Source of the DNA: Pseudogemmobacter bohemicus
GTDB lineage: Bacteria; Pseudomonadota; Alphaproteobacteria; Rhodobacterales; Rhodobacteraceae
NCBI RefSeq assembly: GCF_003290025.1
Contig: NZ_QNHG01000002.1
Location: 772,417 to 836,416, forward strand
Length of the DNA: 64,000 nucleotides
Reading direction: 5' to 3'
Each line of letters starts with the position of its first letter. Within the stretch, counting starts at the first letter, position 1. Shown here piece by piece: positions 51,767-60,840 of the stretch. The notes beneath the pieces are model-generated. The model had not been told where the DNA came from. It saw only the letters and a program-made list of their open reading frames with translations, and made no database searches. A program made the position numbers and the translations under genes.

Positions 51767-53854
51767 TCAGGCTGCGGCTTTTACTCTTTCGCTTGCCTCG
51801 ACGCTGAGAACGGCGAGGGTCTTGCCCCAATAGGGCAGGACGCGGCGCTTCATCATCTCGCGGAACTGGGCGGTGGTATTGGCAAGCAGCTCGCCATTGC
51901 CCCAGTCGAGGATGACGCCATATTGCCGGACGCAGTCCATCTCATTCAGCTCGCCCGCGCGGTAGCGTGCCGCGATCCCGGCCGCATCCACATCAAGCCA
52001 GCCGGGGCGCTCTGCCGCGATCCGGGCGCGTTCCGCCTGGGTTGCCGCAACGTCGACCTCATATTGTGCGAGATCGGCATCAACCACCCGGATGACCACG
52101 CCATAGTCGATCCGCGCCCGTGCGAGGCTGACATATTCGTCGGCAACATCGTCGCAAACGAGGTTCGGATCGCGCAGCAGCGGGTCGCCCACGCCGCCAC
52201 CCCCGGCCGAAGGACGGCTGAAGACATCATCGAGCTCGATCGGCAGGTTCGAGAAGATCGAGCCGAGATAACGCTCGCGGTCCGTGCCCTTGTTCAGCCA
52301 GACGCCATGCGGGATCGACGGCAGGCCGCCCCACATCCCCCAGGTGACCGAGCGCTCGCGGTCGCAGCAATAGGAGACCACGATCCGCTCACCCTCAAAG
52401 ACCGAGCCGCCCTTTTCCGCGCCAAGCCCGCCGCGGGATTCGCCCGGGCCTGCGGAATCCTGCACGAAATCATGGCATTTGGTCAGCACGGGGGCGAGCC
52501 GCTCCTGGCCCTCCAGCGGCTGGATCCCGTATTGCGCGCCAAAGACCGGAGCGGTGGCGTTGAAACCGTCGCGCCCGTTCCGGCCGCCCCAGCCGCCCGC
52601 CATCCAGTCATACCACATGAAATAGGGCTTCTTCTCCAGCCGGGTGTCGCGTCCGCCCACCAGCAGATATTCAAGATTGAAGGCGCATCCCATGGTGCGT
52701 TCGGGCATGATATCGGCCCAGAGCCCGAAGACCGAATTCATCAGTTTCTCGAACGGCCCGGAACAGAACCCGGCGCAGGGGCTGGGCCAGTCGGCATTCA
52801 CCACGGTGCCCGGCTCGCCCACATTGACGGTGACCGCGCGGTAGAGGCCCGAATTCAGCGGCAGATCCGGGAACTGATATTTCGTCCCCGCGACGATCCC
52901 CGCGAAAGATCCGCCATAGGCCGCATTCAGGAAGGTCGAGATCTGCGGATGCGAGCCGGAGAGGTCGTAATGCGCGTGATTGCCCTCGATGGTGAATTTG
53001 ATCCTGATCGGGATCAGACCTTCTTCGAGCTTCGGGTCCTGGTCGATATAATCTTCGGCATACCAGGTGCCATCGGGCAGTTCTGCAAGGCGCTGGCGCA
53101 TCAGCACCTCGACCCAGTCCTGCACCTCGCGGAAGGCGATCTTGATGGTCTCGACGCCATATTTGTCGCAAAGGCGCTGGATTTCACGTTCTGCCACGGC
53201 GGTGGCCTCGGCCTGGGCCTGCATATCGCCGATCACATCGCCCGGGTTGCGGGTGTTGTTGGCGATCATCTTCGCCACATCTTCCAGCCAGACGCCCTTG
53301 CTCCAGACCCGGGTTGGCGTGATACGCAGCCCTTCGCCCATATGATCGAGCGCCGTGATGTTGAAGGAGCCAGGCGTCGCCCCGCCCATATCCGCCCAGT
53401 GGCCATTGGCCTGGGACCAGCCGATCATCTCGCCCTTGTAGAACATCGGGCGCAGGATGCGGGTATCGTTGAAATGGCTGCCGCCCCGGAAGGGATCATT
53501 GACGATGAAGACGTCGCCGGGATGGATATCGCCCTCGAAATCCTCGATCACTGCTTTGCAGGTGTAATGCAGTGTACCGACATGGGCCGCGATATCGCCG
53601 GTGCCCTGCATCACCAGATTGCCCTGCGGATCGCTGAGGCCGGACGAGAAATCCCGGCAATAGATCACGAAGGAGTAGCAGGTGCGCAAAAGCTGTTCGG
53701 CCATCTGGTCAACGATATTGACGAAGGCGTTGCGCAGCACCTCGAAAGTGATCGGATCCAGCTCTGATCTGAACTCTGTCAGCCGTTGCTCTGGCGGCGG
53801 CGGGAACTGGATGCCTTTGTCGGAAAGGCTGAGGGATTGTTTCTTGCCGGTCAT
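51767..53854 (-). CDS. hyuB: Hydantoinase B / oxoprolinase-family subunit
   Basis: A 695-residue HyuB-family protein. It begins its conserved part with LDPITFEVLRNAFVNIVDQM and has FIVNDPFRGGSHFNDT and GHWADMGGATPGS blocks. With HyuA it forms an ATP-dependent hydantoinase (or acetone carboxylase/oxoprolinase relative) that opens cyclic ureides such as N-methylhydantoin. AGGAGGACCCCGGC precedes the chosen ATG. It follows hyuA by 35 bases in the same direction. Confidence 0.9.
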   Translation of the reverse strand: MTGKKQSLSLSDKGIQFPPPPEQRLTEFRSELDPITFEVLRNAFVNIVDQMAEQLLRTCYSFVIYCRDFSSGLSDPQGNLVMQGTGDIAAHVGTLHYTCKAVIEDFEGDIHPGDVFIVNDPFRGGSHFNDTRILRPMFYKGEMIGWSQANGHWADMGGATPGSFNITALDHMGEGLRITPTRVWSKGVWLEDVAKMIANNTRNPGDVIGDMQAQAEATAVAEREIQRLCDKYGVETIKIAFREVQDWVEVLMRQRLAELPDGTWYAEDYIDQDPKLEEGLIPIRIKFTIEGNHAHYDLSGSHPQISTFLNAAYGGSFAGIVAGTKYQFPDLPLNSGLYRAVTVNVGEPGTVVNADWPSPCAGFCSGPFEKLMNSVFGLWADIMPERTMGCAFNLEYLLVGGRDTRLEKKPYFMWYDWMAGGWGGRNGRDGFNATAPVFGAQYGIQPLEGQERLAPVLTKCHDFVQDSAGPGESRGGLGAEKGGSVFEGERIVVSYCCDRERSVTWGMWGGLPSIPHGVWLNKGTDRERYLGSIFSNLPIELDDVFSRPSAGGGGVGDPLLRDPNLVCDDVADEYVSLARARIDYGVVIRVVDADLAQYEVDVAATQAERARIAAERPGWLDVDAAGIAARYRAGELNEMDCVRQYGVILDWGNGELLANTTAQFREMMKRRVLPYWGKTLAVLSVEASERVKAAA

Positions 53855-53889
53855 GCCGGGGTCCTCCTGTTGGTTTGGGGGGAGGGCGC

Positions 53890-55965
53890 TTATGCCGCGC
53901 CGAGCCGGATCTGGATGTTGAGCCATTCGTCGATATAGGCCACGTCGCCGGGCGGGATGACGGTGGTGGAATCGAGCTGGTCGATGACGGCGGGGCCTTT
54001 GATGGTGACGCCGGCCGGCAGGGTCTCGCGGTCGTAAAGTGCGGTTGCCAGCGCGGTCGGATGGCCGTGGAACCAGGCTTCACGGCTGCCTTTCGGAACC
54101 GCCTGCGCATTCGGGTCGATGCTGATCTTCGGGAAAGACGGCTTTGGCGTGACCCCAATGGCGCGCACGGTCAGGCGGTAGATCTCGACCGGGAAATCCT
54201 CGCGGCGGAAGTTGTGGGCCTTTTCATATTCGCTGTGGAAGATCGCCAGCGGCTCTTCGATCGAGGTGATTTCCCCAGGCACCGGCACCGCGAGCGAACG
54301 CCACTGACCCCGGTAACGCATGTCGATAAAGCGCTGGAAGGTCATGTCGCCTGCCTTCACGCCGTCCCGCTCCAGACGGTTGCGGCCTTCCAGTTCCAGC
54401 TTGTGGAACCCGGCTTCGACATCTTCCGGCTTCGCGCTGGCCGCGTCCTCGAAATACATCTGGGTGACGTCATGCTGCACATCGACCAGCATACAGCCCA
54501 CCGCCGAGGTCACGCCGGGATTGGGCGGCACGATGACCACGGGGATGTTGAGTTCGCGCGCAATATCAACACCATGCAGCGGACCTGCGCCGCCGAAAGC
54601 CACCAGCGCAAAGTCACGCGGGTCATGGCCCCGGGCAATCGAGATCAGCCGCACCGCATCGGCCATATTGGCATTGGCAACGCGCAAAGTGGCAAGTGAT
54701 GCCTCGACCAGATCCAGTTTCAGCGGATCAGCGATCTTCTGCATCGCGGTCAGCGCGGCCTCGCGGTTGAGGGATTTCTTGCCCCCCGCCAGCGCTGTTC
54801 CGACCCTGCCAAGGATGATATTGGCATCGGTATTGGTCGGCTCGACGCCGCCCGCCGCATAGCAGGCAGGCCCGGGCACCGACCCCGCCGATTGCGGCCC
54901 GTTGCGCAGCGACCCCGCCTTGTCGAGCCAGGAGATCGAGCCGCCCCCCGCGCCGATTGTCAGCACTTCGATCGAGGGGAAGCAGATCGGATGGCCCCAG
55001 TCGACCTCCCATTTGTCGGTCATGCGGATATTGCCGGCCTCGGCCAGCGAGATATCCGCCGAAGTGCCGCCCATATCGAGGCCGATGGAGTTCTGATAAC
55101 CACAGAGCTCGGCGAAATATTTGCTGGCGATGGCGCCGGCGGCAATGCCCGAGGCCGCCAGACGTGCAGCGTATTTCTCGGCCGTGGCGGGCGTCATCAC
55201 ACCGCCGCCGGAATGCAGCAAAAGCACATCGGCCTCATACCCGGCCTCGGTGGTGCGGCGATCAATATCGCGGGCATAGGGGCGGATGATCGGGGCGAGA
55301 ATGGTATTGGCCACCGTGGTCGAGAAACGGTCATCCTCGAAAATCTCGGGATGGGTTTCATGCGAGGTCGAAATGGCAATATCCGGCCCCAGAACTTCGG
55401 CAAGGATTTCCGCCATGCGCAATTCATGTTCGCCATTCACATAGGCATTGATGAAGCAGACGGCGACGGCATGAACCTCGCGCTTTTTCAGGATCCGCGC
55501 GATTTCGCGGGCGCGATCTTCATCAAGCGGTTCCAGAATCTCACCGCGGAAATTGATGCGCTCTTTGACGGCAAACCGGTCGCGGCGGCGGACATAGGGG
55601 GGCGTGCCCTCTTTATAGGCATCCCAGGGATCTTCACGGGTGCCACGGCCGATTTCCAGAACATCCCGGAAGCCTTCGGTTGTCACCATCGCCACCGGCT
55701 TGAAATTGCGGGTGATCAGCGCGTTGGTGGCGACCGTCGTGCCATGGGTGAAAAGCTCGACATCCGCCCAGTCGATATGGGCGGCTTCGGCGCCATTCAT
55801 AATCGCATCAATCGGGTTCTTTGTGCTGGGAACTTTTGCGACCGTCTGATTTCCATTCGAATCCAGCACAAAAACATCGGTAAATGTGCCGCCAACATCA
55901 ATTGCAAGGCGCGTGCGCGCCCGTTGCGGTGCCGGGCCCGGGCCCGCTCCGTCCATGCTCATCAT
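53890..55965 (-). CDS. hyuA: Hydantoinase A / oxoprolinase-family subunit
   Basis: A 691-residue HyuA-family ATPase subunit with an actin-like phosphate loop (LAIDVGGTFTDVFVLD, from residue 20), THGTTVATNALI, GLDMGGTSADISL, and GAGGGSISWLD. It uses ATP to activate the ring amide cleaved with HyuB. Close relatives hydrolyse N-methylhydantoin, hydantoins or 5-oxoproline. An AAAGGAATCGC sequence precedes the first of several close ATGs (55965, 55962 or 55956 are all possible). It is the first gene of the leftward operon, 371 bases from the ANTAR regulator. Confidence 0.9.
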   Translation of the reverse strand: MMSMDGAGPGPAPQRARTRLAIDVGGTFTDVFVLDSNGNQTVAKVPSTKNPIDAIMNGAEAAHIDWADVELFTHGTTVATNALITRNFKPVAMVTTEGFRDVLEIGRGTREDPWDAYKEGTPPYVRRRDRFAVKERINFRGEILEPLDEDRAREIARILKKREVHAVAVCFINAYVNGEHELRMAEILAEVLGPDIAISTSHETHPEIFEDDRFSTTVANTILAPIIRPYARDIDRRTTEAGYEADVLLLHSGGGVMTPATAEKYAARLAASGIAAGAIASKYFAELCGYQNSIGLDMGGTSADISLAEAGNIRMTDKWEVDWGHPICFPSIEVLTIGAGGGSISWLDKAGSLRNGPQSAGSVPGPACYAAGGVEPTNTDANIILGRVGTALAGGKKSLNREAALTAMQKIADPLKLDLVEASLATLRVANANMADAVRLISIARGHDPRDFALVAFGGAGPLHGVDIARELNIPVVIVPPNPGVTSAVGCMLVDVQHDVTQMYFEDAASAKPEDVEAGFHKLELEGRNRLERDGVKAGDMTFQRFIDMRYRGQWRSLAVPVPGEITSIEEPLAIFHSEYEKAHNFRREDFPVEIYRLTVRAIGVTPKPSFPKISIDPNAQAVPKGSREAWFHGHPTALATALYDRETLPAGVTIKGPAVIDQLDSTTVIPPGDVAYIDEWLNIQIRLGAA

Positions 55966-56336
55966 GCGATTCCTTTGATTTGAGCCAGGCAATACGTCCC
56001 GCGACATGCGGAATCGCAATGCGAATGGCTGCATCTGTGTTTTATTCTGAGAGGGAGAGTGGTTCCCGGCACGCTGGGCGCCATGAGAAACCTGCATTCT
56101 TTGTTGAATGCGCTTTACAAGACTACGCGATGAATATCTTCATCTACAAATGATTTTTTCTGTAATGCAGTCGCAAAGTGAATTTTTATAATTTCATATA
56201 AAACAAGACGCTGCATGTCTTTGTCGCGTGCTGCACTGCAACAGGCTACAAGCAGGTTGAATGCCATAAGGGAGTATTTCCGGCACGCCTCCGGTGATCG
56301 CATCTGTCTCCCGACATCTCGCGGGCCGAAAACGAA
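55966..56336 (-). promoter_or_regulatory. Upstream/leader region of hyuAB
   Basis: A 371-base gene-free gap, AT-rich at about 56110-56210. It must hold the hyuA promoter and probably an RNA leader. On the minus strand GATGAAGATATTCATC (complement of 56124-56139) forms a small hairpin. The next-door ANTAR regulator belongs to a class that binds paired leader hairpins to prevent termination, but the hexaloop here does not show the usual A1/G4 bases and no U-run terminator was found. I could not place a convincing promoter. Confidence 0.4.
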
Positions 56337-57062
56337 TCAGGCAGAGCGGTCGGAGACGCTGATAGCAGCGGACAGATCCCCGGCGGTGAGAAGCCTCGTT
56401 GCCTCGTGCAGATCTGCCAGGTTTGTCGTATCGCCGCCGTCGCCCCAGCCCAGGCGGGTCAGAACCTCGCTCGAAATGGCTTCGACGGTGGTGCGGCGGG
56501 TCATCGCGAGTTGCCGCAATATGGCATAGGACACTTTTTCGGAATGCCCCTCGGCCAGCATGATCGCGAGCTTTGCGCGTTCGACCATCCGACAGGATTC
56601 CAGCTTGGCCTGTGCCCGTTCAAGACTGAGGCGAATGCGCTGTTCCCGCCGGTGGTTGTTCACTGCGGCCAGCAGGTTTGTGAGGATGCCGAAAGGCCGT
56701 ATCGGCAAGCCGATCACGGCGTTGACCCGCATATGCAGCAGGCGGTCGATGGAGAGAGGGTTCTCATAGTCAATGACCGCAATGAGGACGGCTGAGGGGG
56801 TGTCGGCCTGCCAGTGAAAGGTCTGACTGCTCTCGATAACACGGTCGACCATCACGAAAATAATATCAATATCATCGGGATAGGTCTGCGGTGGCGGCCA
56901 TATCTCCTGGACCTGGCAGCCTATCCGTTCCAGATGTGATCTCAGCGCCAGGCCATCGCTGTCCTGAGGCTGAACAAGCAGAAAGCTCAGGGATCGCAGA
57001 TCCTTGATCAGAAAGGGCTGTTCTTTTCCGCTGGCAAAAGGCTCGCTTCGTCCGGGCCGCAT
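56337..57062 (-). CDS. ANTAR-domain antitermination regulator (AmiR/NasT-like)
   Basis: A 241-residue protein with an N-terminal receiver-like domain (about 15-140, LSFLLVQPQDSDGLALRSHL), a helical linker (RREQRIRLSLERAQAKLE) and a C-terminal ANTAR RNA-binding domain (about 160-220, ERAKLAIMLAEGHSEKVSYA). The usual phosphoacceptor pattern is weak, as in AmiR, which is controlled by a partner protein and not by phosphorylation. GAGGA lies eight bases before the ATG at 57062. It follows the AmiC-like gene and precedes hyuAB, so it probably allows read-through into hyuAB when ligand is present. Confidence 0.87.
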   Translation of the reverse strand: MRPGRSEPFASGKEQPFLIKDLRSLSFLLVQPQDSDGLALRSHLERIGCQVQEIWPPPQTYPDDIDIIFVMVDRVIESSQTFHWQADTPSAVLIAVIDYENPLSIDRLLHMRVNAVIGLPIRPFGILTNLLAAVNNHRREQRIRLSLERAQAKLESCRMVERAKLAIMLAEGHSEKVSYAILRQLAMTRRTTVEAISSEVLTRLGWGDGGDTTNLADLHEATRLLTAGDLSAAISVSDRSA

Positions 57063-57138
57063 TTCAGATCCTCTTCTCCGAAGAACGTTCACTGAATACG
57101 ATTGCACAAGGTCACTGATCACCGACCGCAAGGACGGT

Positions 57139-58329
57139 TTATTGCCTCAGACCGGATATCCTGGGCCAGGAGGTTGCCTGCGCAGCTGCATCGGACGAGA
57201 CGCCCATATCATCGTCAAATTCATAGGTGGTGCGATAGGGATCGGGGCGGATGGCTGCCTCTGTCTCGGCAACGATCTCGAACTGGCCATCGGCACGGGC
57301 AACCCCGATTTTAGGCCAGAGATTGCAATGCGCGTTCAGAGGATCGATGCTTATCAGGCCTTGCGGAGCCTCGAATGAGGCTCCGAGAATCCCTGAGCGG
57401 ATCGAATTGAGGTTGTCAGGGTCACCGGTCCGCATTGCCTGTGCCACCACATGGGTCTGGGTATATGCTGCGTCCCAGCACATATTCGCATGTGGCTCTT
57501 CCTGACGCAGCGCCCTGTAGCGTGCCAGGCAGGATCGGTTCGTATTATTTGATTGAGAGGCAAAATAGCTTGCCGCTGTGATATGGCCAAGGGTTGCAGA
57601 GGCGCCGATCTCCCGGATATCGGCCTCGCTTGTGGTCAGGCTTGCCACCATCATCCGGCCGGCATCGAGGCTATTTTCAACATAGGCTTCGTAAAATTTC
57701 CGATTTGCCTCACCAACAAAGTTGTTGAAGATTATGTCGGGATTATCTTTCTTTATTTTTTTAAGGAGCGCATCAAAATCATTGGGTCCGGCCCTGTCGT
57801 CAAGATAGGTTTCGCCTGCGATCCGGCCGCCTCCGGATTGGATCAAATCTCCCATGATTCGCCCGGATTCGCGCGGCCAGACATAATCCGATCCGACGAT
57901 ATAAAGGCGAGGTGCAGGGTTTTTGAGCAGGTGGATTGCCAGAAAGACGCTGTTCTGATTTGGAACGGCTCCGAAATAGACGATATTGTCGGAATACTCA
58001 AAACCCTCATATTGTGCGGCATAGCACAAAAGGGCTGCCTCTCTGTCAACCACGCTCAGCACGGCTTTGCGCTGGCTTGAGGTATAGCATCCCAGAATGA
58101 CCCGAACCTTGTTTTCGGAAATAAGCTCTGCGGCCATTTGCTGATATGCAGAGGGTTCTCCCATTGGGTCGCGTATGATGGGGCAAAGCATGCGCCCATT
58201 GATCCCACCACCAGCATTGATTTCTTCGACGGCAAATTCTGTTGCCGCCAGCATGCTGCGCTCGGTTACGGCAGAACGTCCCGTTTTGGAAAACAGAACT
58301 CCGATATGAATTGGCTGGTCGCTCGTCAT
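57139..58329 (-). CDS. AmiC-like cytoplasmic ligand sensor (Peripla_BP_6 family)
   Basis: A 396-residue protein of the branched-chain-amino-acid/urea binding-protein fold (HIGVLFSKTGRSAVTERSM, NAGGGINGRML, GCYTSSQRKAVL, FVGEANRKFYEAYV). It lacks a signal peptide when started at 58329, so it should stay in the cytoplasm like AmiC, the amide sensor that holds AmiR inactive. Length and gene order (sensor, then ANTAR partner) match the amidase system. GGAAAGG precedes the start. The ligand may be an amide, urea or hydantoin. A periplasmic transporter role is less likely as no permeases follow. Confidence 0.85.
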   Translation of the reverse strand: MTSDQPIHIGVLFSKTGRSAVTERSMLAATEFAVEEINAGGGINGRMLCPIIRDPMGEPSAYQQMAAELISENKVRVILGCYTSSQRKAVLSVVDREAALLCYAAQYEGFEYSDNIVYFGAVPNQNSVFLAIHLLKNPAPRLYIVGSDYVWPRESGRIMGDLIQSGGGRIAGETYLDDRAGPNDFDALLKKIKKDNPDIIFNNFVGEANRKFYEAYVENSLDAGRMMVASLTTSEADIREIGASATLGHITAASYFASQSNNTNRSCLARYRALRQEEPHANMCWDAAYTQTHVVAQAMRTGDPDNLNSIRSGILGASFEAPQGLISIDPLNAHCNLWPKIGVARADGQFEIVAETEAAIRPDPYRTTYEFDDDMGVSSDAAAQATSWPRISGLRQ

Positions 58330-58379
58330 TCGGCGCAAACCTTTCCGGGGGGGAACGGGCGATTGCATCGCAATCATAG

Positions 58380-58445
58380 GCCCGAAGAACCGGGCAGTGC
58401 TGGCCGGTTGAAAATGACCTTAGGGGAGCGCAGACGATGGGTCAA
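58380..58445 (-). promoter_or_regulatory. Promoter and leader hairpins of the AmiC-like gene
   Basis: On the minus strand TTGACC (58445-58440), a 17-base spacer and TAAGGT (58422-58417) form a good sigma70 promoter. The transcribed leader can fold AACCGG/CCGGTT (58388-58409) or GCCCG/CGGGC (58380-58395), which share bases and exclude each other. No U-run follows, so attenuation is only a possibility. Confidence 0.5.
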
Positions 58446-58689
58446 TATTTTTGGTGGCTCGCGAAAGGGTATCCGCAGGCAGATATCGTTCAGGTCGGTC
58501 AGAACCGTTTGGACAGGCCGTGACAGAAGCGGCGGCCCCTGGGCCGCGTCTCTTTGCCGCCGGTTATTCAGACCGGGCCGCCTCTGTCGTTGCAATCAGA
58601 CGGAAAGAATTATTTGCGAATCCAATGTATTATCTGGTCACTATGAGCCGCCCGCCACTGCGGGTCTGCAAGGCCTGGAACGGGCCGAC

Positions 58690-59137
58690 TGCAACAAGGC
58701 GTTTAAGCGCACAGGCGCGCTTACGATTTGCCCTGACCTTTCCATGCCCCGGCGGGCGTGCCTGGCGTCATCCGCTCCGACAACGACCCGCTTGCCATTG
58801 GGCTCCGGCCAATGGCGAGTTGCATCGCCCTGGCGGTTCAGGACCGGATCACCGCCATCAGCGCCCGGACGGCTCACATCGAGCCCGGCGCACATTGGCG
58901 AGTGGTTTCTCCTGCTCGCCCGAGCCAATGACGGCCCGGTGCTCAGCGCGAGAGTGTCAATGCCCGCTTTCGCGATTTACGCCTGAACGGCACGGTCTTT
59001 TGCAGCCTGCGCGAGGTGCAAATCCTGATCCGGCAGCGGCGGCGGCACGCCGGCAAGGAAACAGCCCACAGCGCATTGGGCTGTCGCCCGCCAGCCCCGA
59101 AAACCGTCTTCCCGACGGATCAGGGGCCGTTCATGCC
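58690..59137 (+). pseudogene. Decayed IS3-family transposase C-terminal remnant
   Basis: One plus-strand frame from 58767 matches the C-terminal half of an IS3 OrfB: VIRSDND (DDE Asp), ARTAHIEPGAHW, an in-frame TGA at 58929-58931, then ESVNARFRD (DDE Glu), LNGTVFCSLREVQILI, HSALGCRPPAPKTVFP and TDQGPFM near the end. The consensus reads IRSDNGPEF, ARTAYIEPGSPWENGY, ESFNARFRDELLNGEIFYSL, HSALGYRPPAPE. Upstream sequence to about 58690 is similar in another frame. The stop and missing start make it a pseudogene. It belongs to a different IS3 subgroup from the 42767 remnant. Confidence 0.82.
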
Positions 59138-59187
59138 AAGACTTTCAGGCCGGACCACGCAGGTGGGGCTGATCAGCCTGCGGCCCT

Positions 59188-60825
59188 TCAGGACCCGCCA
59201 CGCGGGGCGGCAAGCTCCTCAAGCAGCCTTGCGACGGCCTCTGCGCCGGGGTCGGTCCGGCCACGCAATTGCTCTTCGTTGATATAGGCAGAGCGCCCGG
59301 CCCTTGCGCGGAGCATGTCTGCGGTCGCTGCGGCGCCGGCGCGTGCCGCGACAGCGGCCGCCGGCAGGCCGGAAGTCGCAAGGGCCTCAAGCGCCGGGGC
59401 AAGCGCATCGACCATGGTGCGGTCGCCCTCGGCTGCGCCACCGATCTGCTGCATCCGCGCGAGGCCCGCCTTCAGCGCCTCGGGCATCGAGGCTCCGCCC
59501 GCCGCAGCATCGCCCGCTGCGGTGAAAAAGATCGCCAGAAGGACACCCGAGGAGCCTCCCATGGTCTGGCTCAGCTCCAGTCCGATGGCGCGGTAAAGCT
59601 GGGTGTGATCGGCCAGCGGCAGCTCGTCCATCGCGAGTTTCAGCGCCCGTGCCGCACCCGCAAGCGTCGAGCCGGTATCCCCGTCACCGGCGCGCGCATC
59701 CAGCAGGTTCAGATCGGTTTCGGCAGCAATCAGGATCTCGCAGCAGCGCAGCAGGAAGGCGCGTGTTGCGGCATGGGTCGAGGGCAGGGGTTTGATCGGT
59801 TTCAGCCCGTCGGGGAGCGCCAGCGGCACCACAGGGACAAGGACATTGATGCCGGGCCATGCCGGCGGCGCCACAGGGGCCGACAGGGCCACAAGATCCG
59901 CATCATCCATGGCCAGAACAGAGACCGAGAAGCCCCGCATATCCAGCGAGGTCATCAGCGCTGCCGGGCCGATCAGATGCGAAATCTGCGCCGCAATCGC
60001 GGATCTGCCCAGCTCATGCGCCAGCACCTGCATCTCAAGCACCGAGGCCCCGCCGAGATTGTTCAGAAGGGCCACATGCCTGCCCTCGGGCAGTGCGGCG
60101 GCCAGTTTTTCGACCACCATCGCCATGGCTGTGCGGGCGTCGCTGTATTGCACCTGCTCGACCCCGGCCTCGCCATGGATGCCAAGCCCCAGCTCGGCCT
60201 TGCCGGGCGGAATGCGGTCTTCCCTGGGCGCGCCGGGCACCGAGCAGGTATCAAGCGACATCCCGATGGAACGGATGCCGCCAATGACCCTCCGGGCAGC
60301 CGTGGTGACGGTTGCCAGATCAGCGCCGCTTTCGGCCAGCGCGCCTGCGATCTTATGGACAAAGAGCGTGCCCGCCACGCCGCGCGCCTGTGGCAGCTCC
60401 GGCAGCGCGATGTCATCACCGACCACCACCATCGAGACATTCAGCCCGAAGGCCCTTGCCCGTTCCGCCGCGAGACCGAAATTCAGCCGGTCGCCGGTAT
60501 AGTTCTTGACGATCAGCAGGCAGCCGGCGGGGCCGGTGACAGCCAAAATTCCCGCCAGCACCGCATCAACCGAGGGGGAGGCAAAGACATCACCGCAGAC
60601 CGCTGCTGTCAGCATCCCCAGGCCGACAAAGCCCGCATGTGCCGGCTCATGCCCGGCGCCACCCCCGGAGACCAGCGCGACCTTTGAGCGGTCAAAATCG
60701 GTGCGGACCACAACGCGGATATGCGGATAGCCATCGAGCCGAGCGAGCCTGCCGCCAGAGCCTGCAACAAGCCCGTCGATTGCCTCGGCAACAAGGTCTT
60801 CCTTGCGGTTGATGAACTGGGTCAT
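59188..60825 (-). CDS. dhaK: Dihydroxyacetone kinase, fused DhaK-DhaL type
   Basis: A 545-residue ATP-dependent kinase. Residues 1-330 are DhaK (SGGGAGHEPAHAGFVG; substrate-binding H217 in GIHGEAG). Residues about 350-540 are DhaL, with the ADP/magnesium motif DARAGDGDTGST and GGSSGVLLAIFF. It converts dihydroxyacetone, or another short keto-sugar, to its phosphate. GAGGACCCCAA precedes the ATG. It lies 15 bases after an importer ATPase gene, so the importer probably brings in the triose, glycerol or a related polyol. Confidence 0.93.
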   Translation of the reverse strand: MTQFINRKEDLVAEAIDGLVAGSGGRLARLDGYPHIRVVVRTDFDRSKVALVSGGGAGHEPAHAGFVGLGMLTAAVCGDVFASPSVDAVLAGILAVTGPAGCLLIVKNYTGDRLNFGLAAERARAFGLNVSMVVVGDDIALPELPQARGVAGTLFVHKIAGALAESGADLATVTTAARRVIGGIRSIGMSLDTCSVPGAPREDRIPPGKAELGLGIHGEAGVEQVQYSDARTAMAMVVEKLAAALPEGRHVALLNNLGGASVLEMQVLAHELGRSAIAAQISHLIGPAALMTSLDMRGFSVSVLAMDDADLVALSAPVAPPAWPGINVLVPVVPLALPDGLKPIKPLPSTHAATRAFLLRCCEILIAAETDLNLLDARAGDGDTGSTLAGAARALKLAMDELPLADHTQLYRAIGLELSQTMGGSSGVLLAIFFTAAGDAAAGGASMPEALKAGLARMQQIGGAAEGDRTMVDALAPALEALATSGLPAAAVAARAGAAATADMLRARAGRSAYINEEQLRGRTDPGAEAVARLLEELAAPRGGS

Positions 60826-60840
60826 TTGGGGTCCTCGCTT

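Noticed and set aside
56124-56139. The GATGAA/TTCATC hairpin as an ANTAR-binding stem-loop
   Set aside because: Its hexaloop lacks the usual A at position 1 with G at position 4, there is no second matching hairpin and no adjoining U-run terminator.
42767-59137. The idea that the two IS3 remnants are halves of one transposase split by insertion of the nitrogen module
   Set aside because: The first remnant appears to extend weakly into the SDNG/PGKP part that the second also contains, and the motifs fit different IS3 subgroups. They are better read as two separate elements.
58451-59287. A 278-codon plus-strand frame overlapping the second IS3 remnant
   Set aside because: The recognisable transposase motifs after 58767 lie in another frame. 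This frame has no coherent family match and runs into the 3-prime end of the kinase gene on the other strand.
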